Below, in pieces: positions 19,740 through 29,590 of a stretch of DNA of 64,000 bases; the first letter of the stretch is position 1; each line of letters begins with the position of its first letter. The notes below the pieces were generated by a model. It had not been told where the DNA came from. It saw only the letters and a list, made by a program, of their open reading frames with translations, and searched no databases. The position numbers were made by a program, and so were the translations under genes. The stretch is from positions 766,112 through 830,111 of the forward strand of contig NZ_FPBK01000001.1 in assembly GCF_900116665.1 (NCBI RefSeq), given 5' to 3'. Source of the stretch: Pustulibacterium marinum. GTDB taxonomy: Bacteria > Bacteroidota > Bacteroidia > Flavobacteriales > Flavobacteriaceae.

Positions 19740-20564
19740 ATGTCAGTTAGAAAATTAAAACCAATTACTCCTGGTCAGCGATTTAGAGTAGTAAACGAAT
19801 TTGACGCGATTACTGCTGACAAGCCGGAGAAAAGCTTGCTTGCTCCGTTAAAAAAGTCGGGAGGTAGAAACAGTCAAGGAAAAATGACCATGCGCTATTT
19901 AGGTGGTGGTCATAAGAGAAAGTATCGTTTGATCGATTTTAAAAGAACTAAAACTGGGGTTGATGCAACAGTTGTTTCTATTCAATACGATCCAAACAGA
20001 ACGGCTTTTATCGCCTTAATTCAGTATACTGATGGTGAGAAAAGTTATGTAATAGCACAAAATGGTTTACAGGTAGGGCAAACTGTAGTTTCAGGTAGCG
20101 GATCTGCTCCAGAAATTGGGAATGCAATGCCTTTAAGTGACATTCCACTTGGTACAATTATTTCTTGTATCGAGCTACGTCCTGGTCAAGGTGCTGTAAT
20201 GGCTCGTTCAGCTGGAGCTTTCGCTCAGTTGATGGCTAGAGAAGGTAAATATGCAACCATTAAATTGCCATCTGGTGAAACGCGTTTGGTATTAGCTGAT
20301 TGTATGGCTACTATCGGGGCGGTTTCAAATTCAGATCATCAGTTGGTTGTTTCTGGTAAAGCAGGTAGAAGTAGATGGTTGGGTAGAAGACCTAGAACAA
20401 GACCAGTTGTTATGAACCCTGTTGATCACCCAATGGGTGGTGGTGAAGGTAGATCTTCTGGAGGTCACCCAAGATCAAGAAAAGGATTACCAGCTAAAGG
20501 ATTTAGAACAAGAGCTAAAGCCAAAGCTAGTAATAAGTATATCGTAGAACGTAGAAAGAAATAA
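19740..20564 (+). CDS. rplB: 50S ribosomal protein L2
   Basis: L2 supports subunit joining and the peptidyl-transferase centre. It has 274 residues (E. coli 273). The conserved C-terminal loop [13 protein letters not shown] is present, including the essential His, followed by the basic tail [10 protein letters not shown]-like end. It lies 11 bases before rpsS in the standard S10 order. Confidence 0.98.
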   Translation: MSVRKLKPITPGQRFRVVNEFDAITADKPEKSLLAPLKKSGGRNSQGKMTMRYLGGGHKRKYRLIDFKRTKTGVDATVVSIQYDPNRTAFIALIQYTDGEKSYVIAQNGLQVGQTVVSGSGSAPEIGNAMPLSDIPLGTIISCIELRPGQGAVMARSAGAFAQLMAREGKYATIKLPSGETRLVLADCMATIGAVSNSDHQLVVSGKAGRSRWLGRRPRTRPVVMNPVDHPMGGGEGRSSGGHPRSRKGLPAKGFRTRAKAKASNKYIVERRKK

Positions 20565-20575
20565 AAGAGTAAAAG

Positions 20576-20854
20576 ATGGCACGTTCACTTAAAAAAGGAC
20601 CTTTCGTACACTATAGTTTAGAGAAGAAAGTTCAGGCTAATATAGAGTCAGGTAAAAAAACAGTTATTAAAACTTGGTCTAGAGCATCTATGATTACTCC
20701 AGATTTCGTTGGTCAAACAATAGCTGTTCATAATGGAAAACAATTTGTTCCTGTTTACGTTACAGAAAACATGGTTGGTCATAAGTTAGGTGAGTTTTCA
20801 CCAACAAGATCTTTCCGTGGTCACGCTGGAGCAAAGAATAAAGGAAAAAAATAA
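20576..20854 (+). CDS. rpsS: 30S ribosomal protein S19
   Basis: S19 of the 30S head forms bridges to 50S and binds with S13. It has 92 residues, the same as E. coli, with [15 protein letters not shown] at the start and the conserved [17 protein letters not shown] near the end. It lies 8 bases before rplV. Confidence 0.98.
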   Translation: MARSLKKGPFVHYSLEKKVQANIESGKKTVIKTWSRASMITPDFVGQTIAVHNGKQFVPVYVTENMVGHKLGEFSPTRSFRGHAGAKNKGKK

Positions 20855-20862
20855 AGTAAGCT

Positions 20863-21270
20863 ATGGGAGTTCGTAAAAAAGAAAGAGCAGAGCAAATCAA
20901 AGAAGCTAAAAAGAGTTTAGCGTTTGCAAAGTTAAATAACTGCCCTACTTCTCCTCGTAAAATGAGAATCGTTGCAGATCTTGTTAGAGGTAAGAAAGTA
21001 GAACATGCGCTTGCTATATTGAAATTCAATTCTAAAGATGCTTCACGTAGTTTAGAAAAACTTGTTTTGTCTGCAATTGCAAACTGGCAAGCTAAGAATG
21101 AAGATGCAAGTTTAGAGGATGCAGATTTATTTATCAAAGAGATAAGAGTAGATGGTGGTGCTATGTTGAAAAGATTACGTCCTGCACCACAGGGTCGTGC
21201 TCACAGAATTAGAAAACGTTCCAATCACGTTACAGTAGTGCTTGGATCTAATAATAACACTCAAAGCTAA
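20863..21270 (+). CDS. rplV: 50S ribosomal protein L22
   Basis: L22 extends a hairpin into the exit tunnel. It has 135 residues against 110 in E. coli. The extra length is an N-terminal basic extension ([17 protein letters not shown]) and a slightly longer tail. The core has [19 protein letters not shown] and the tunnel hairpin [19 protein letters not shown]. The 8-base spacings on both sides show tight coupling. Confidence 0.97.
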   Translation: MGVRKKERAEQIKEAKKSLAFAKLNNCPTSPRKMRIVADLVRGKKVEHALAILKFNSKDASRSLEKLVLSAIANWQAKNEDASLEDADLFIKEIRVDGGAMLKRLRPAPQGRAHRIRKRSNHVTVVLGSNNNTQS

Positions 21271-21278
21271 GATAGAGA

Positions 21279-21989
21279 ATGGGACAAAAAACAAATCCAA
21301 TCGGAAATCGCCTTGGAATTATCAGAGGATGGGAGTCTAACTGGTATGGAGGAAATGACTACGGTGATAAATTAGCCGAAGACGATAAGATCAGAAAATA
21401 TGTTCACGCTCGTCTATCTAAAGCTAGTGTTTCTAGAGTAATTATCGAAAGAACTTTAAAGCTTGTAACCGTTACTATCACTACGGCTCGTCCAGGTATC
21501 ATTATTGGTAAAGGAGGGCAAGAGGTAGACAAGTTAAAAGAAGAGCTTAAGAAGATTACGAATAAAGAGGTTCAGATTAACATTTTTGAAATTAAAAGAC
21601 CTGAGTTAGATGCTAACTTGGTAGCTGCAAGTATTGCTCGTCAAATCGAAAATAGAATTTCGTACAGAAGAGCTGTAAAAATGGCTATTGCTGCTGCTAT
21701 GCGTATGAATGCAGAGGGAATTAAAGTTCAAATTTCAGGACGTTTAAACGGAGCTGAAATGGCGCGTTCTGAATCTTATAAGGAAGGTAGAATTCCTTTA
21801 TCTACATTTAGAGCTGACATTGATTATGCGCTTGATGAGGCTCATACTACTTATGGTAGATTGGGAATCAAGGTGTGGATTATGAAAGGTGAGGTTTACG
21901 GGAAAAGAGAGCTTTCTCCTCTTGTTGGAATGTCTAAGAAACAAGGTGGTAAAGGTTCTGGTCCTAGAAAATCTCGTCGTAGAAAGTAA
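21279..21989 (+). CDS. rpsC: 30S ribosomal protein S3
   Basis: S3 lines the mRNA entry tunnel. It has 236 residues (E. coli 233). The KH domain shows the GxxG loop in [16 protein letters not shown], and the C-terminal domain has [14 protein letters not shown]. The tail is basic ([12 protein letters not shown]). It lies 20 bases before rplP. Confidence 0.98.
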   Translation: MGQKTNPIGNRLGIIRGWESNWYGGNDYGDKLAEDDKIRKYVHARLSKASVSRVIIERTLKLVTVTITTARPGIIIGKGGQEVDKLKEELKKITNKEVQINIFEIKRPELDANLVAASIARQIENRISYRRAVKMAIAAAMRMNAEGIKVQISGRLNGAEMARSESYKEGRIPLSTFRADIDYALDEAHTTYGRLGIKVWIMKGEVYGKRELSPLVGMSKKQGGKGSGPRKSRRRK

Positions 21990-22009
21990 TTTTTAAAGAA
22001 AAGTAAAAG

Positions 22010-22429
22010 ATGTTACAGCCAAAAAGAACCAAATTTAGAAAACAGCAGAAAGGCCGTATGAAGGGTGTATCTCAAAGAGGTCACGAGCTTTCAAACGGTA
22101 TGTTTGGTATAAAATCATTGGATTCTTCTTTCATTACTTCTCGTCAAATCGAAGCGGCTCGTGTGGCTGCTACTCGTTACATGAAAAGAGAAGGTCAGTT
22201 ATGGATCAAGATATTTCCAGATAAGCCTATCACTAAAAAACCTCTAGAGGTACGTATGGGTAAAGGTAAAGGTGCTCCAGAATATTGGGCAGCTGTTGTA
22301 AAACCAGGTAGAATCATGTTCGAAGTAGGTGGTGTGCCTATGGATGTAGCTAAAGAAGCATTGCGTTTAGCGGCTCAAAAGTTACCTGTTAGAACTAAAT
22401 TTATTGTAGCAAGAGATTACTCAGCTTAA
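22010..22429 (+). CDS. rplP: 50S ribosomal protein L16
   Basis: L16 helps organise the A-site of the 50S subunit. It has 139 residues (E. coli 136), starting [19 protein letters not shown] and containing [20 protein letters not shown], the conserved loop that carries the hydroxylated Arg in some bacteria. It lies 12 bases before rpmC. Confidence 0.98.
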   Translation: MLQPKRTKFRKQQKGRMKGVSQRGHELSNGMFGIKSLDSSFITSRQIEAARVAATRYMKREGQLWIKIFPDKPITKKPLEVRMGKGKGAPEYWAAVVKPGRIMFEVGGVPMDVAKEALRLAAQKLPVRTKFIVARDYSA

Positions 22430-22441
22430 TTTTAAGTAATT

Positions 22442-22633
22442 ATGAAACAATCAGAGATCAAAGAATTATCTGTTGCTGAGCTACAAGAAAAGCTTGGTGA
22501 GTACAAAAAAACGTATGCAGATTTAAAAATGGCTCATGCAATTACGCCATTAGATAACCCGCTTCAAATTAGAAGTGTTAGAAGAACAGTGGCAAGATTG
22601 TCTACAGAGCTAACTAAAAGAGAATTACAATAA
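22442..22633 (+). CDS. rpmC: 50S ribosomal protein L29
   Basis: Small two-helix protein of 63 residues at the tunnel exit next to L23. It starts [18 protein letters not shown], and the [10 protein letters not shown] helix is typical. It lies between rplP and rpsQ, with 14 bases to the next start. Confidence 0.97.
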   Translation: MKQSEIKELSVAELQEKLGEYKKTYADLKMAHAITPLDNPLQIRSVRRTVARLSTELTKRELQ

Positions 22634-22647
22634 TTCTATTCTGCTTT

Positions 22648-22908
22648 ATGATGGAAAATAGAAATTTAAGAAAAGAAAGAGTAGGGGTTGTTACTAGTAA
22701 TAAAATGGAGAAATCAATCGTGGTTTCAGAAGTTAAACGTGTAAAGCACCCTATGTACGGTAAGTTCGTGTTAAAAACAAAAAAATACGTTGCACACGAC
22801 GAAAAGAACGATTGCAACATTGGAGATACTGTGAAAATTATGGAGACTCGTCCATTAAGTAAAACCAAATGTTGGAGATTAGTTGAAATCATTGAAAGAG
22901 CGAAGTAA
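22648..22908 (+). CDS. rpsQ: 30S ribosomal protein S17
   Basis: Primary 16S rRNA-binding protein of 86 residues (E. coli 84). It has the family motif [20 protein letters not shown] followed by an OB-fold ([19 protein letters not shown]). Two ATG codons are in tandem at the start. It ends 2 bases before rplN. Confidence 0.97.
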   Translation: MMENRNLRKERVGVVTSNKMEKSIVVSEVKRVKHPMYGKFVLKTKKYVAHDEKNDCNIGDTVKIMETRPLSKTKCWRLVEIIERAK

Positions 22909-22910
22909 TT

Positions 22911-23279
22911 ATGGTACAACAAGAATCTAGATTAAGAGTAGCCGATAATACTGGTGCTAAAGAAGTTTTAGCTATCCGTATTTTAGGTGGTACGAAAAGA
23001 AGATACGCTTCTGTAGGAGATAAGATTGTAGTAACTGTAAAAGAAGCTACACCAAACGGAAGTGTTAAGAAAGGTCAAGTATCTACTGCAGTAGTTGTAC
23101 GTACTAAGAAAGAGGTAAGAAGACCAGATGGTTCTTATATCCGTTTCGATGACAATGCATGTGTTTTATTAAACGCTGCAGGGGAAATGAGAGGTACTCG
23201 TGTTTTCGGACCTGTTGCCAGAGAACTTCGTGAGAAACAATTTATGAAGATTGTATCATTAGCGCCAGAGGTGCTTTAA
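22911..23279 (+). CDS. rplN: 50S ribosomal protein L14
   Basis: L14 forms intersubunit bridges. It has 122 residues (E. coli 123). It starts [18 protein letters not shown] and carries the conserved [15 protein letters not shown] near the end. It is a strongly conserved family, and no change of note is seen. Confidence 0.98.
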   Translation: MVQQESRLRVADNTGAKEVLAIRILGGTKRRYASVGDKIVVTVKEATPNGSVKKGQVSTAVVVRTKKEVRRPDGSYIRFDDNACVLLNAAGEMRGTRVFGPVARELREKQFMKIVSLAPEVL

Positions 23280-23294
23280 TACATTGTAAAAGAA

Positions 23295-23609
23295 ATGATA
23301 AAGCTTAAAATAAAATCAGGAGATACTGTAAAAGTTATTGCTGGAGATCATAAAGGATCTGAAGGTAAGGTGCTTAAAGTAGATCGTGAAAAAAATAGAG
23401 CCACAGTGGAAGGTGTGAATATGGTTAAGAAACATACTAAACCTAGCGCAACTAACCCACAAGGTGGAATCGTAGAGAAAGAAGCTCCTATCCATATTTC
23501 TAATTTGTCTTTATTAGATCCTAAGACTAATGAAACAACTAGAGTTGGTTACGAAGAGCGTGACGGTAAGAAAGTGAGATTTTCAAAAAAATCTAAAGAA
23601 GTACTATAA
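23295..23609 (+). CDS. rplX: 50S ribosomal protein L24
   Basis: Assembly-initiator protein of the 50S subunit, 104 residues as in E. coli. The KOW motif is visible ([20 protein letters not shown], about 8-27). It ends 2 bases before rplE. Confidence 0.97.
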   Translation: MIKLKIKSGDTVKVIAGDHKGSEGKVLKVDREKNRATVEGVNMVKKHTKPSATNPQGGIVEKEAPIHISNLSLLDPKTNETTRVGYEERDGKKVRFSKKSKEVL

Positions 23610-23611
23610 TT

Positions 23612-24163
23612 ATGGCTTACATTCCAAGACTAAAACAAGAGTATAAAGACAGAGTAATGTCTTCTCTTACAGAAGAATTCGGATATAAGAACGTTATGCA
23701 AGTTCCTGTTCTAGAGAAAATCGTAGTAAGCCGTGGTGTGGGTGCAGCTGTTGCTGATAAGAAATTGATTGACTATGCAGTTGATGAATTAACTAAAATC
23801 ACTGGTCAACAAGCTGTTTCAACTATCTCTAAAAAAGACGTTGCATCTTTCAAATTACGTAAGGGAATGCCAATTGGTGCTAAAGTTACTTTACGTGGAG
23901 AAAGAATGTATGAGTTTTTAGATAGATTGATTACTTCTGCTTTACCGAGGGTAAGAGATTTTCAAGGAATTAAAGCTGACGGATTTGACGGAAGAGGTAA
24001 TTATAACCTTGGGGTTACAGAACAAATCATTTTTCCAGAAATTAATATTGATAAAGTAAATAAAATTTCTGGAATGGATATTACCTTTGTAACTTCGGCC
24101 GAAACCGATAAAGAAGCTAAATCACTATTAACCGAATTAGGATTACCTTTTAAAAAGAATTAA
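23612..24163 (+). CDS. rplE: 50S ribosomal protein L5
   Basis: L5 binds 5S rRNA and contacts the P-site tRNA. It has 183 residues (E. coli 179). Typical segments are [12 protein letters not shown] at the start, [20 protein letters not shown] in the middle and [15 protein letters not shown]. It lies 2 bases before rpsN. Confidence 0.98.
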   Translation: MAYIPRLKQEYKDRVMSSLTEEFGYKNVMQVPVLEKIVVSRGVGAAVADKKLIDYAVDELTKITGQQAVSTISKKDVASFKLRKGMPIGAKVTLRGERMYEFLDRLITSALPRVRDFQGIKADGFDGRGNYNLGVTEQIIFPEINIDKVNKISGMDITFVTSAETDKEAKSLLTELGLPFKKN

Positions 24164-24165
24164 GC

Positions 24166-24435
24166 ATGGCTAAAGAATCAATGAAAGCCCGTGAGGTTAA
24201 AAGACAAAAATTGGTAGATAAGTACGCTGAAAAACGTAAAGCTTTAAAAGAAGCTGGAGATTATGAGGCACTACAGAAGTTACCAAAGAACTCTTCACCT
24301 GTACGTTTACATAATCGTTGTAAATTAACAGGAAGACCTAAAGGATATATGCGTACTTTTGGCGTTTCTCGTGTTATGTTTAGAGAAATGGCTAACAAAG
24401 GTTTAATCCCAGGGGTTAAAAAAGCAAGTTGGTAA
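24166..24435 (+). CDS. rpsN: 30S ribosomal protein S14, zinc-independent type
   Basis: S14 of the 30S head. The protein has 89 residues and the motif [20 protein letters not shown]. It has a single Cys in this region and no CxxC pair, so it belongs to the zinc-independent (C-minus) form. A 63-base gap with a small hairpin separates it from rpsH. Confidence 0.97.
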   Translation: MAKESMKAREVKRQKLVDKYAEKRKALKEAGDYEALQKLPKNSSPVRLHNRCKLTGRPKGYMRTFGVSRVMFREMANKGLIPGVKKASW

Positions 24436-24447
24436 TAAATTTTAACT

Positions 24448-24484
24448 GGTAACAAGTTCTATTTAATTTAAGAAAACTGTTACC
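24448..24484 (+). promoter_or_regulatory. Hairpin between rpsN and rpsH
   Basis: GGTAACA (24448-24454) pairs perfectly with TGTTACC (24478-24484) across a 23-base loop. The gap is unusual in an operon where most spacers are under 20 bases. It may be an S8-type regulatory site or an mRNA processing site. There is no T-run, so it is not a terminator. Confidence 0.4.
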
Positions 24485-24498
24485 GCAATTTCATACAG

Positions 24499-24897
24499 AT
24501 GTATACAGATCCTATCGCAGATTACTTAACAAGAATTAGAAACGCGAACAGTGCAGGGCACAGAGTGGTAGAAATACCAGCTTCTAACTTAAAAAAAGAA
24601 ATGACTAAGATTTTATTTGATCAAGGTTATATTTTAAGTTACAAGTTTGATGACGCTTCAGTTCAAGGCACTATCAAAATTGCTTTGAAATATGATAAGG
24701 CAACTAAAGAGCCTGTTATCAAGAAAATTGTTCGTGTTAGTAAACCAGGTTTACGTAAATACGCTGGTAAATCAGAATTACCAAGAGTATTAAATGGTTT
24801 AGGTATTGCAATTATGTCTACTTCTCACGGAGTAATGACTAGTAAGCAAGCTAAACTAGAGAACGTTGGTGGTGAAGTTTTGTGTTTCGTTTACTAA
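24499..24897 (+). CDS. rpsH: 30S ribosomal protein S8
   Basis: S8 binds the central domain of 16S rRNA and represses the spc operon in E. coli. It has 132 residues (E. coli 130). It starts MYTDPIADYLTRIRNANSAGH and carries the conserved C-terminal segment GIAIMSTSHGVMTSKQA. It lies 19 bases before rplF. Confidence 0.98.
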   Translation: MYTDPIADYLTRIRNANSAGHRVVEIPASNLKKEMTKILFDQGYILSYKFDDASVQGTIKIALKYDKATKEPVIKKIVRVSKPGLRKYAGKSELPRVLNGLGIAIMSTSHGVMTSKQAKLENVGGEVLCFVY

Positions 24898-24916
24898 AAT
24901 TTAAAGACAAGAAGAA

Positions 24917-25459
24917 ATGTCAAGAATAGGAAAAAGTCCAATTACAGTACCTTCAGGTGTTACAGTTACCGTTAATGGAGATGTAGTAACGGTTAAAGGG
25001 AAGTTAGGCGAATTAACTCAAGAAGTTAAAGACATTGTTGTAAAACAAGAGGATGGACAATTAGTATTAGAGCCAACTGCAAGCACTAAAGATAACAATG
25101 CAAAGCATGGTCTTTACAGAGCTTTGATTAATAACATGGTTATTGGTGTTTCAGAAGGTTTTACTAAAGAATTAGAATTAGTGGGTGTAGGTTATAGAGC
25201 AAGTAACCAAGGCCAGAAGCTTGATTTGGCTTTAGGTTTTTCTCATAATATTGTTTTAGAGTTAGCTCCAGAAGTTAAAGTAGAAACAGTATCGGAGAAA
25301 GGTAAAAACCCAATCGTTAAATTGTCTTCACATGACAAGCAATTAGTAGGTCAGGTAGCGGCTAAAATCCGTGCTTTCCGTAAGCCAGAGCCATATAAAG
25401 GTAAAGGTATTAAGTTTGTAGGTGAAGTAATTAGAAGAAAAGCAGGTAAATCAGCTTAA
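24917..25459 (+). CDS. rplF: 50S ribosomal protein L6
   Basis: L6 sits near the factor-binding site of the 50S subunit. It has 180 residues (E. coli 177). It starts [15 protein letters not shown] and carries the C-terminal motif [24 protein letters not shown], split here for length. It lies 11 bases before rplR. Confidence 0.98.
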   Translation: MSRIGKSPITVPSGVTVTVNGDVVTVKGKLGELTQEVKDIVVKQEDGQLVLEPTASTKDNNAKHGLYRALINNMVIGVSEGFTKELELVGVGYRASNQGQKLDLALGFSHNIVLELAPEVKVETVSEKGKNPIVKLSSHDKQLVGQVAAKIRAFRKPEPYKGKGIKFVGEVIRRKAGKSA

Positions 25460-25470
25460 TAACTAGCAAT

Positions 25471-25827
25471 ATGGCATTATCAAAGACTGAAAGAAGAAAT
25501 CGTATTAAAAGCAGAATCAGAAAAGTTGTTTCTGGTGTACCTTCTAGACCAAGGTTAGCTGTTTTTAGAAGTAATAATGAGATCTATGCTCAATTAATAG
25601 ATGATGTAAACAGCAAAACTATTGCTGCATCATCATCTAGAGACAAAGAGATCAGTTCTGCAACAGGCACTAAATCTGAAAAGGCGGCTTTAGTAGGTAA
25701 GTCTATTGCTGAAAAGGCTTTAAAGGCTGGTATTGATACTATCTCATTTGATAGAGGTGGTTATTTATACCATGGTAGAGTAAAATCATTAGCTGAAGGA
25801 GCTAGAGAAGCAGGACTTAAATTCTAA
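25471..25827 (+). CDS. rplR: 50S ribosomal protein L18
   Basis: L18 binds 5S rRNA with L5. It has 118 residues (E. coli 117). The family motifs [20 protein letters not shown] and the C-terminal [20 protein letters not shown] are present. It lies 6 bases before rpsE. Confidence 0.98.
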   Translation: MALSKTERRNRIKSRIRKVVSGVPSRPRLAVFRSNNEIYAQLIDDVNSKTIAASSSRDKEISSATGTKSEKAALVGKSIAEKALKAGIDTISFDRGGYLYHGRVKSLAEGAREAGLKF

Positions 25828-25833
25828 GAAAGT

Positions 25834-26358
25834 ATGTATCAGAATTATAAAAACGTAGAATTAGTTAAGCCTAGCGGACTTGATTTAAAAGATCGCTTAG
25901 TAGGAGTACAAAGAGTTACCAAAGTAACCAAGGGTGGTAGAGCATTTGGTTTTTCTGCAATTGTTGTTGTAGGAGATGAAAATGGTGTTGTAGGTCATGG
26001 TTTAGGTAAATCTAAAGAAGTTGCTGATGCAATTTCTAAAGCGGTTGAAGACGCTAAGAAAAACTTAGTAAGAATTCCTTTAAATAAAGGTACACTTCCT
26101 CACGAGCAAAAAGGTAAATATGGTGGAGCAAGAGTTTATATTCAACCTGCCTCTCATGGTACCGGAGTAATTGCTGGTGGTGCTTTACGTGCAGTTTTAG
26201 AGGCAGTTGGGGTTCATGATGTATTATCAAAATCTCAAGGATCTTCTAATCCTCACAACGTAGTAAAAGCTACATTTGATGCTCTTTTACAATTAAGAGA
26301 CGCAAAAACTGTTGCTGCTCAGCGTGGAGTATCTTTAGAAAAAGTTTTTAAAGGATAA
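25834..26358 (+). CDS. rpsE: 30S ribosomal protein S5
   Basis: S5 contributes to decoding fidelity and mRNA unwinding. It has 174 residues (E. coli 167). The double-stranded-RNA-binding fold includes [21 protein letters not shown], and the C-terminal domain includes [21 protein letters not shown]. It lies 12 bases before rpmD. Confidence 0.98.
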   Translation: MYQNYKNVELVKPSGLDLKDRLVGVQRVTKVTKGGRAFGFSAIVVVGDENGVVGHGLGKSKEVADAISKAVEDAKKNLVRIPLNKGTLPHEQKGKYGGARVYIQPASHGTGVIAGGALRAVLEAVGVHDVLSKSQGSSNPHNVVKATFDALLQLRDAKTVAAQRGVSLEKVFKG

Positions 26359-26370
26359 AACAAGGATAAA

Positions 26371-26550
26371 ATGGCAAAGATTAAAGTTACACAAGTTAAG
26401 AGTAAGATCAAGCGTCCTGAAGATCAAAAAAGAACGCTTGCTGCACTTGGTCTTAAAGGAATTGGTCAGGTAGTGGAACATGAAACTACACCAAACATCC
26501 TTGGTATGGTAAATAAAGTTAAACACTTAGTTTCTGTAGAGGAAGCTTAA
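26371..26550 (+). CDS. rpmD: 50S ribosomal protein L30
   Basis: Short gene of 59 residues, the same length as in E. coli. The protein begins MAKIKVTQVKSKIKRPEDQK and contains TLAALGLKGIGQ and the NILGMVNKVKHLV segment typical of L30. It lies 12 bases after rpsE and 15 before rplO, the standard spc position. Confidence 0.96.
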   Translation: MAKIKVTQVKSKIKRPEDQKRTLAALGLKGIGQVVEHETTPNILGMVNKVKHLVSVEEA

Positions 26551-26565
26551 TAATAATAGTGTATT

Positions 26566-27018
26566 ATGAGTTTAAGTAACTTACAACCAGCAAACGGTTC
26601 AGTTCATAAAGACGGAAAAAGAGTTGGTAGAGGTCAAGGATCCGGAAAAGGAGGCACTGCTACTAGAGGTCATAAAGGAGCTAAATCTCGTTCTGGTTAT
26701 TCTAAAAAGATTGGTTTTGAAGGTGGTCAAATGCCACTTCAAAGACGTGTTCCTAAGTTTGGTTTCAAGAACATTAACCGTAAAGAATACGTTGGTATCA
26801 ATTTAGGTAAATTACAAGAAATGGTTGATAACGGTGTTATCACAGACACTGTTGATTTAGATATTATTGTAGCTAATGGGTTGGCAAAGAAAACTGAGTT
26901 AGTGAAAATCCTTGGAGGAGGAGAATTGAAATCTAAATTAAAAGTAACTGTACATAAATTTACGGCTAGTGCTAAATCTGCTATTGAAGCTGCAGGTGGT
27001 GAAGCTGTAAATTTATAA
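26566..27018 (+). CDS. rplO: 50S ribosomal protein L15
   Basis: Late-assembly 50S protein of 150 residues (E. coli 144). The Gly-rich N-terminal segment GRGQGSGKGGTATRGHKGAK and FEGGQMPLQRRVPKFGF are diagnostic. It lies 13 bases before secY. Confidence 0.98.
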   Translation: MSLSNLQPANGSVHKDGKRVGRGQGSGKGGTATRGHKGAKSRSGYSKKIGFEGGQMPLQRRVPKFGFKNINRKEYVGINLGKLQEMVDNGVITDTVDLDIIVANGLAKKTELVKILGGGELKSKLKVTVHKFTASAKSAIEAAGGEAVNL

Positions 27019-27031
27019 CATAAAATTAACC

Positions 27032-28369
27032 ATGAAAAAAGTTATAGAGACATTAACCAATATCTGGAAGATTGAAGAACTACGTAATAGAGTAGTTTTA
27101 ACGTTAGGTTTGTTATTAGTATATCGATTAGGATCTCATGTTGCTCTTCCGGGTATTGATACTGGACAATTAAATGAACTTACCCAAAAAGCATCGGGTG
27201 GTGGTTTATTAGATATTCTTAATGCATTTACGGGTGGAGCTTTTGCAAAGGCTTCTGTATTTGCTTTGGGAATTATGCCATATATCTCTGCTTCTATTGT
27301 AGTTCAGTTGATGGGATTAGCAATACCATACTTGCAAAAATTGCAGAACGAAGGAGAAAGTGGTCGTAAAAAAATCAATCAAATTACTAGATGGTTAACT
27401 ATCGGTATTTGTGTGGTTCAAGCTCCTGCATATTTGTGGGGATTAGGCCAACTTGGAGTTCCTGACTCAGCTTTCGTTTTTGGTAAAGGATTAGACTTTA
27501 TCATTCCTTCTGTAATCATCTTAGTTACAGGGACAATTTTCGCAATGTGGCTTGGAGAAAGAATAACAGATAAAGGTATTGGTAATGGAATCTCATTATT
27601 GATCATGGTAGGTATCATTGCGAGACTTCCACAAGCTTTTATGCAAGAATTAATATCGCGTACAGAGCAAAATAGTGGTGGTTTAATGATGATTTTAATT
27701 GAAGTTATATTATGGTTTGTTGTAATTCTTCTAAGTATTATGCTTGTAATGGCCGTACGTCAAATTCAAGTTCAGTATGCTAGAAGAACTGCTACTGGTG
27801 GATATGAAGAGGGAGCTAGACAATTTATACCATTAAAATTAAATGCATCAGGAGTTATGCCAATCATTTTCGCGCAAGCGATTATGTTTGTGCCTGCTGC
27901 TGTGGCTGGATTATCTGATTCTGATACTGCTCAAAGTGTTAAGGCTCAGTTCAGTGATGTGTTTGGTTTTTGGTATAATTTTGTGTTTGCGTTATTAATC
28001 ATAATTTTTACTTACTTTTACACCGCAATTACAGTTCCTACAAATAAAATGGCTGATGATCTTAAAAGAAGTGGAGGTTTTATTCCTGGTGTTAAGCCGG
28101 GAACAGAAACTGCAGATTTCTTAGATAAAGTAATGTCTTTAATTACTTTTCCTGGATCGTTGTTCTTAGTAGGTATTGCTGTGCTTCCTGCAATTGCTTA
28201 TAAGCTTGTTGGTATACAACAAGGTTGGGCATTGTTCTATGGAGGTACTTCATTACTAATTATGGTAGGAGTTGCTATTGATACGGTTCAACAAATCAAT
28301 TCATACTTGTTGAATAGACATTATGATGGTTTAATGAAAACAGGTAAAAACAGAAAAGTAACGGCATAA
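27032..28369 (+). CDS. secY: Preprotein translocase subunit SecY
   Basis: Central channel of the Sec translocon in the inner membrane. It has 445 residues (E. coli 443) and about ten hydrophobic segments. Conserved motifs include [15 protein letters not shown], the [17 protein letters not shown] segment and the cytoplasmic loop [16 protein letters not shown]. It lies in the usual spc place after rplO. The adk gene that sometimes follows is absent, and infA starts 2 bases later. Confidence 0.98.
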   Translation: MKKVIETLTNIWKIEELRNRVVLTLGLLLVYRLGSHVALPGIDTGQLNELTQKASGGGLLDILNAFTGGAFAKASVFALGIMPYISASIVVQLMGLAIPYLQKLQNEGESGRKKINQITRWLTIGICVVQAPAYLWGLGQLGVPDSAFVFGKGLDFIIPSVIILVTGTIFAMWLGERITDKGIGNGISLLIMVGIIARLPQAFMQELISRTEQNSGGLMMILIEVILWFVVILLSIMLVMAVRQIQVQYARRTATGGYEEGARQFIPLKLNASGVMPIIFAQAIMFVPAAVAGLSDSDTAQSVKAQFSDVFGFWYNFVFALLIIIFTYFYTAITVPTNKMADDLKRSGGFIPGVKPGTETADFLDKVMSLITFPGSLFLVGIAVLPAIAYKLVGIQQGWALFYGGTSLLIMVGVAIDTVQQINSYLLNRHYDGLMKTGKNRKVTA

Positions 28370-28371
28370 TT

Positions 28372-28587
28372 ATGGCAAAGCAGTCTGCAATTGAACAAGA
28401 CGGAACCATTATTGAAGCATTGTCAAATGCAATGTTTCGTGTAGAGTTAGAAAATGGTCATGTGGTTACAGCTCACATTTCAGGTAAAATGCGTATGCAT
28501 TATATTAAATTACTACCTGGTGATAAAGTGAAGTTGGAAATGAGTCCATATGATCTTACAAAAGCAAGAATTACTTATAGATATTAA
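28372..28587 (+). CDS. infA: Translation initiation factor IF-1
   Basis: Small S1-like OB-fold factor of 71 residues that blocks the A-site during initiation. It starts [20 protein letters not shown] and has the conserved [19 protein letters not shown]. It lies 2 bases after secY and 11 before rpmJ. Confidence 0.97.
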   Translation: MAKQSAIEQDGTIIEALSNAMFRVELENGHVVTAHISGKMRMHYIKLLPGDKVKLEMSPYDLTKARITYRY

Positions 28588-28598
28588 ATAGTAGTTAG

Positions 28599-28715
28599 AT
28601 GAAAGTAAGAGCATCACTAAAAAAGAGAAGTCCCGAGTGCAAAATTGTGCGTCGTAAGGGTAGATTGTACGTAATTAATAAAAAGAATCCTAGATTCAAA
28701 CAAAGACAAGGATAA
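28599..28715 (+). CDS. rpmJ: 50S ribosomal protein L36, zinc-independent type
   Basis: 38 residues, the normal length. The core [20 protein letters not shown] and the end FKQRQG identify L36. Of the usual zinc ligands (Cys11, Cys14, Cys27 and a His near 32-33) only Cys14 remains; the others are Ser, Asn and Phe. It cannot form the zinc ribbon, a pattern I recall as usual in Bacteroidota. It lies 2 bases before rpsM. Confidence 0.95.
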   Translation: MKVRASLKKRSPECKIVRRKGRLYVINKKNPRFKQRQG

Positions 28716-28717
28716 TT

Positions 28718-29092
28718 ATGGCTAGAATCGCAGGTGTTGATATCCCAAATTACAAAAGAGGAGTTATTGCATTAACTTATATTTTTGGTATTGGTAAAAG
28801 CAGATCGCAAGAAGTTTTAGCGGCTGCTGGAGTAGATGAAAGCAAGAAAGTATCAGATTGGAATGATGACGAAATTGGTCGTATTCGTGATGCTGTTGGT
28901 GCTTACACTATTGAAGGAGAATTACGTTCAGAAATCCAATTGAATATTAAACGTTTAATGGATATTGGATGTCAAAGAGGTATTCGTCATAGAGCTGGTT
29001 TACCATTAAGAGGTCAGCGTACAAAGAATAACTCAAGAACAAGAAAAGGTAAAAGAAAAACTGTTGCTAATAAGAAAAAAGCAACTAAATAA
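28718..29092 (+). CDS. rpsM: 30S ribosomal protein S13
   Basis: S13 forms bridges to the 50S subunit and contacts the P-site tRNA. It has 124 residues (E. coli 118). It starts [20 protein letters not shown] and carries the basic motif [21 protein letters not shown] near the end, here given in part. It lies 12 bases before rpsK. Confidence 0.98.
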   Translation: MARIAGVDIPNYKRGVIALTYIFGIGKSRSQEVLAAAGVDESKKVSDWNDDEIGRIRDAVGAYTIEGELRSEIQLNIKRLMDIGCQRGIRHRAGLPLRGQRTKNNSRTRKGKRKTVANKKKATK

Positions 29093-29104
29093 AAGTAGTT
29101 AACA

Positions 29105-29503
29105 ATGGCAAAGTCAAATAAAACTGCAAAAACTTCTAAGAAGCGTAAAGTTATAGTAGAATCAGTTGGAGAGGCACACATTTCTGCTACTTTCAATAAC
29201 ATCATCATTTCTTTGACTAACAAAAAAGGTGATGTAGTTTCTTGGTCTTCTGCTGGTAAAATGGGTTTCAGAGGTTCTAAAAAGAATACTCCTTATGCTG
29301 CTCAAATGGCTGCTGAAGATTGTGCTAAAGTTGCACAAGAAGCTGGTTTGAGAAAAGTGAAGGTATATGTTAAAGGACCTGGAAATGGTAGAGAATCTGC
29401 TATTAGATCTATCCATAATGCTGGTATCGAAGTAACAGAAATTATCGATGTTACTCCATTACCACATAATGGATGTCGTCCTCCAAAAAGAAGAAGAGTT
29501 TAA
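29105..29503 (+). CDS. rpsK: 30S ribosomal protein S11
   Basis: S11 of the 30S platform, 132 residues (E. coli 129). Conserved segments are [15 protein letters not shown], the [16 protein letters not shown]-like loop (here [16 protein letters not shown]) and the C-terminal [16 protein letters not shown]. An 87-base structured gap separates it from rpsD. Confidence 0.98.
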   Translation: MAKSNKTAKTSKKRKVIVESVGEAHISATFNNIIISLTNKKGDVVSWSSAGKMGFRGSKKNTPYAAQMAAEDCAKVAQEAGLRKVKVYVKGPGNGRESAIRSIHNAGIEVTEIIDVTPLPHNGCRPPKRRRV

Positions 29504-29521
29504 TTTATAGTATTCATAACG

Positions 29522-29578
29522 TTTAAGAGCGCGAAAACGATTATCGAAGGATAGCCTTAATTCATAATTGCTCTTAAA
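29522..29578 (+). ncRNA. Candidate S4 leader RNA element
   Basis: In the gap before rpsD, TTTAAGAGC (29522-29530) pairs perfectly with GCTCTTAAA (29570-29578). An inner hairpin AAGG-ATAG-CCTT lies at 29547-29558. The element ends 12 bases before the rpsD start, where a repressing fold could block translation. S4 autoregulates its operon in many bacteria, and leaders upstream of rpsD have been proposed in this phylum. Assignment here is by position and structure only. Confidence 0.65.
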
Positions 29579-29590
29579 AAATTATTTAAA

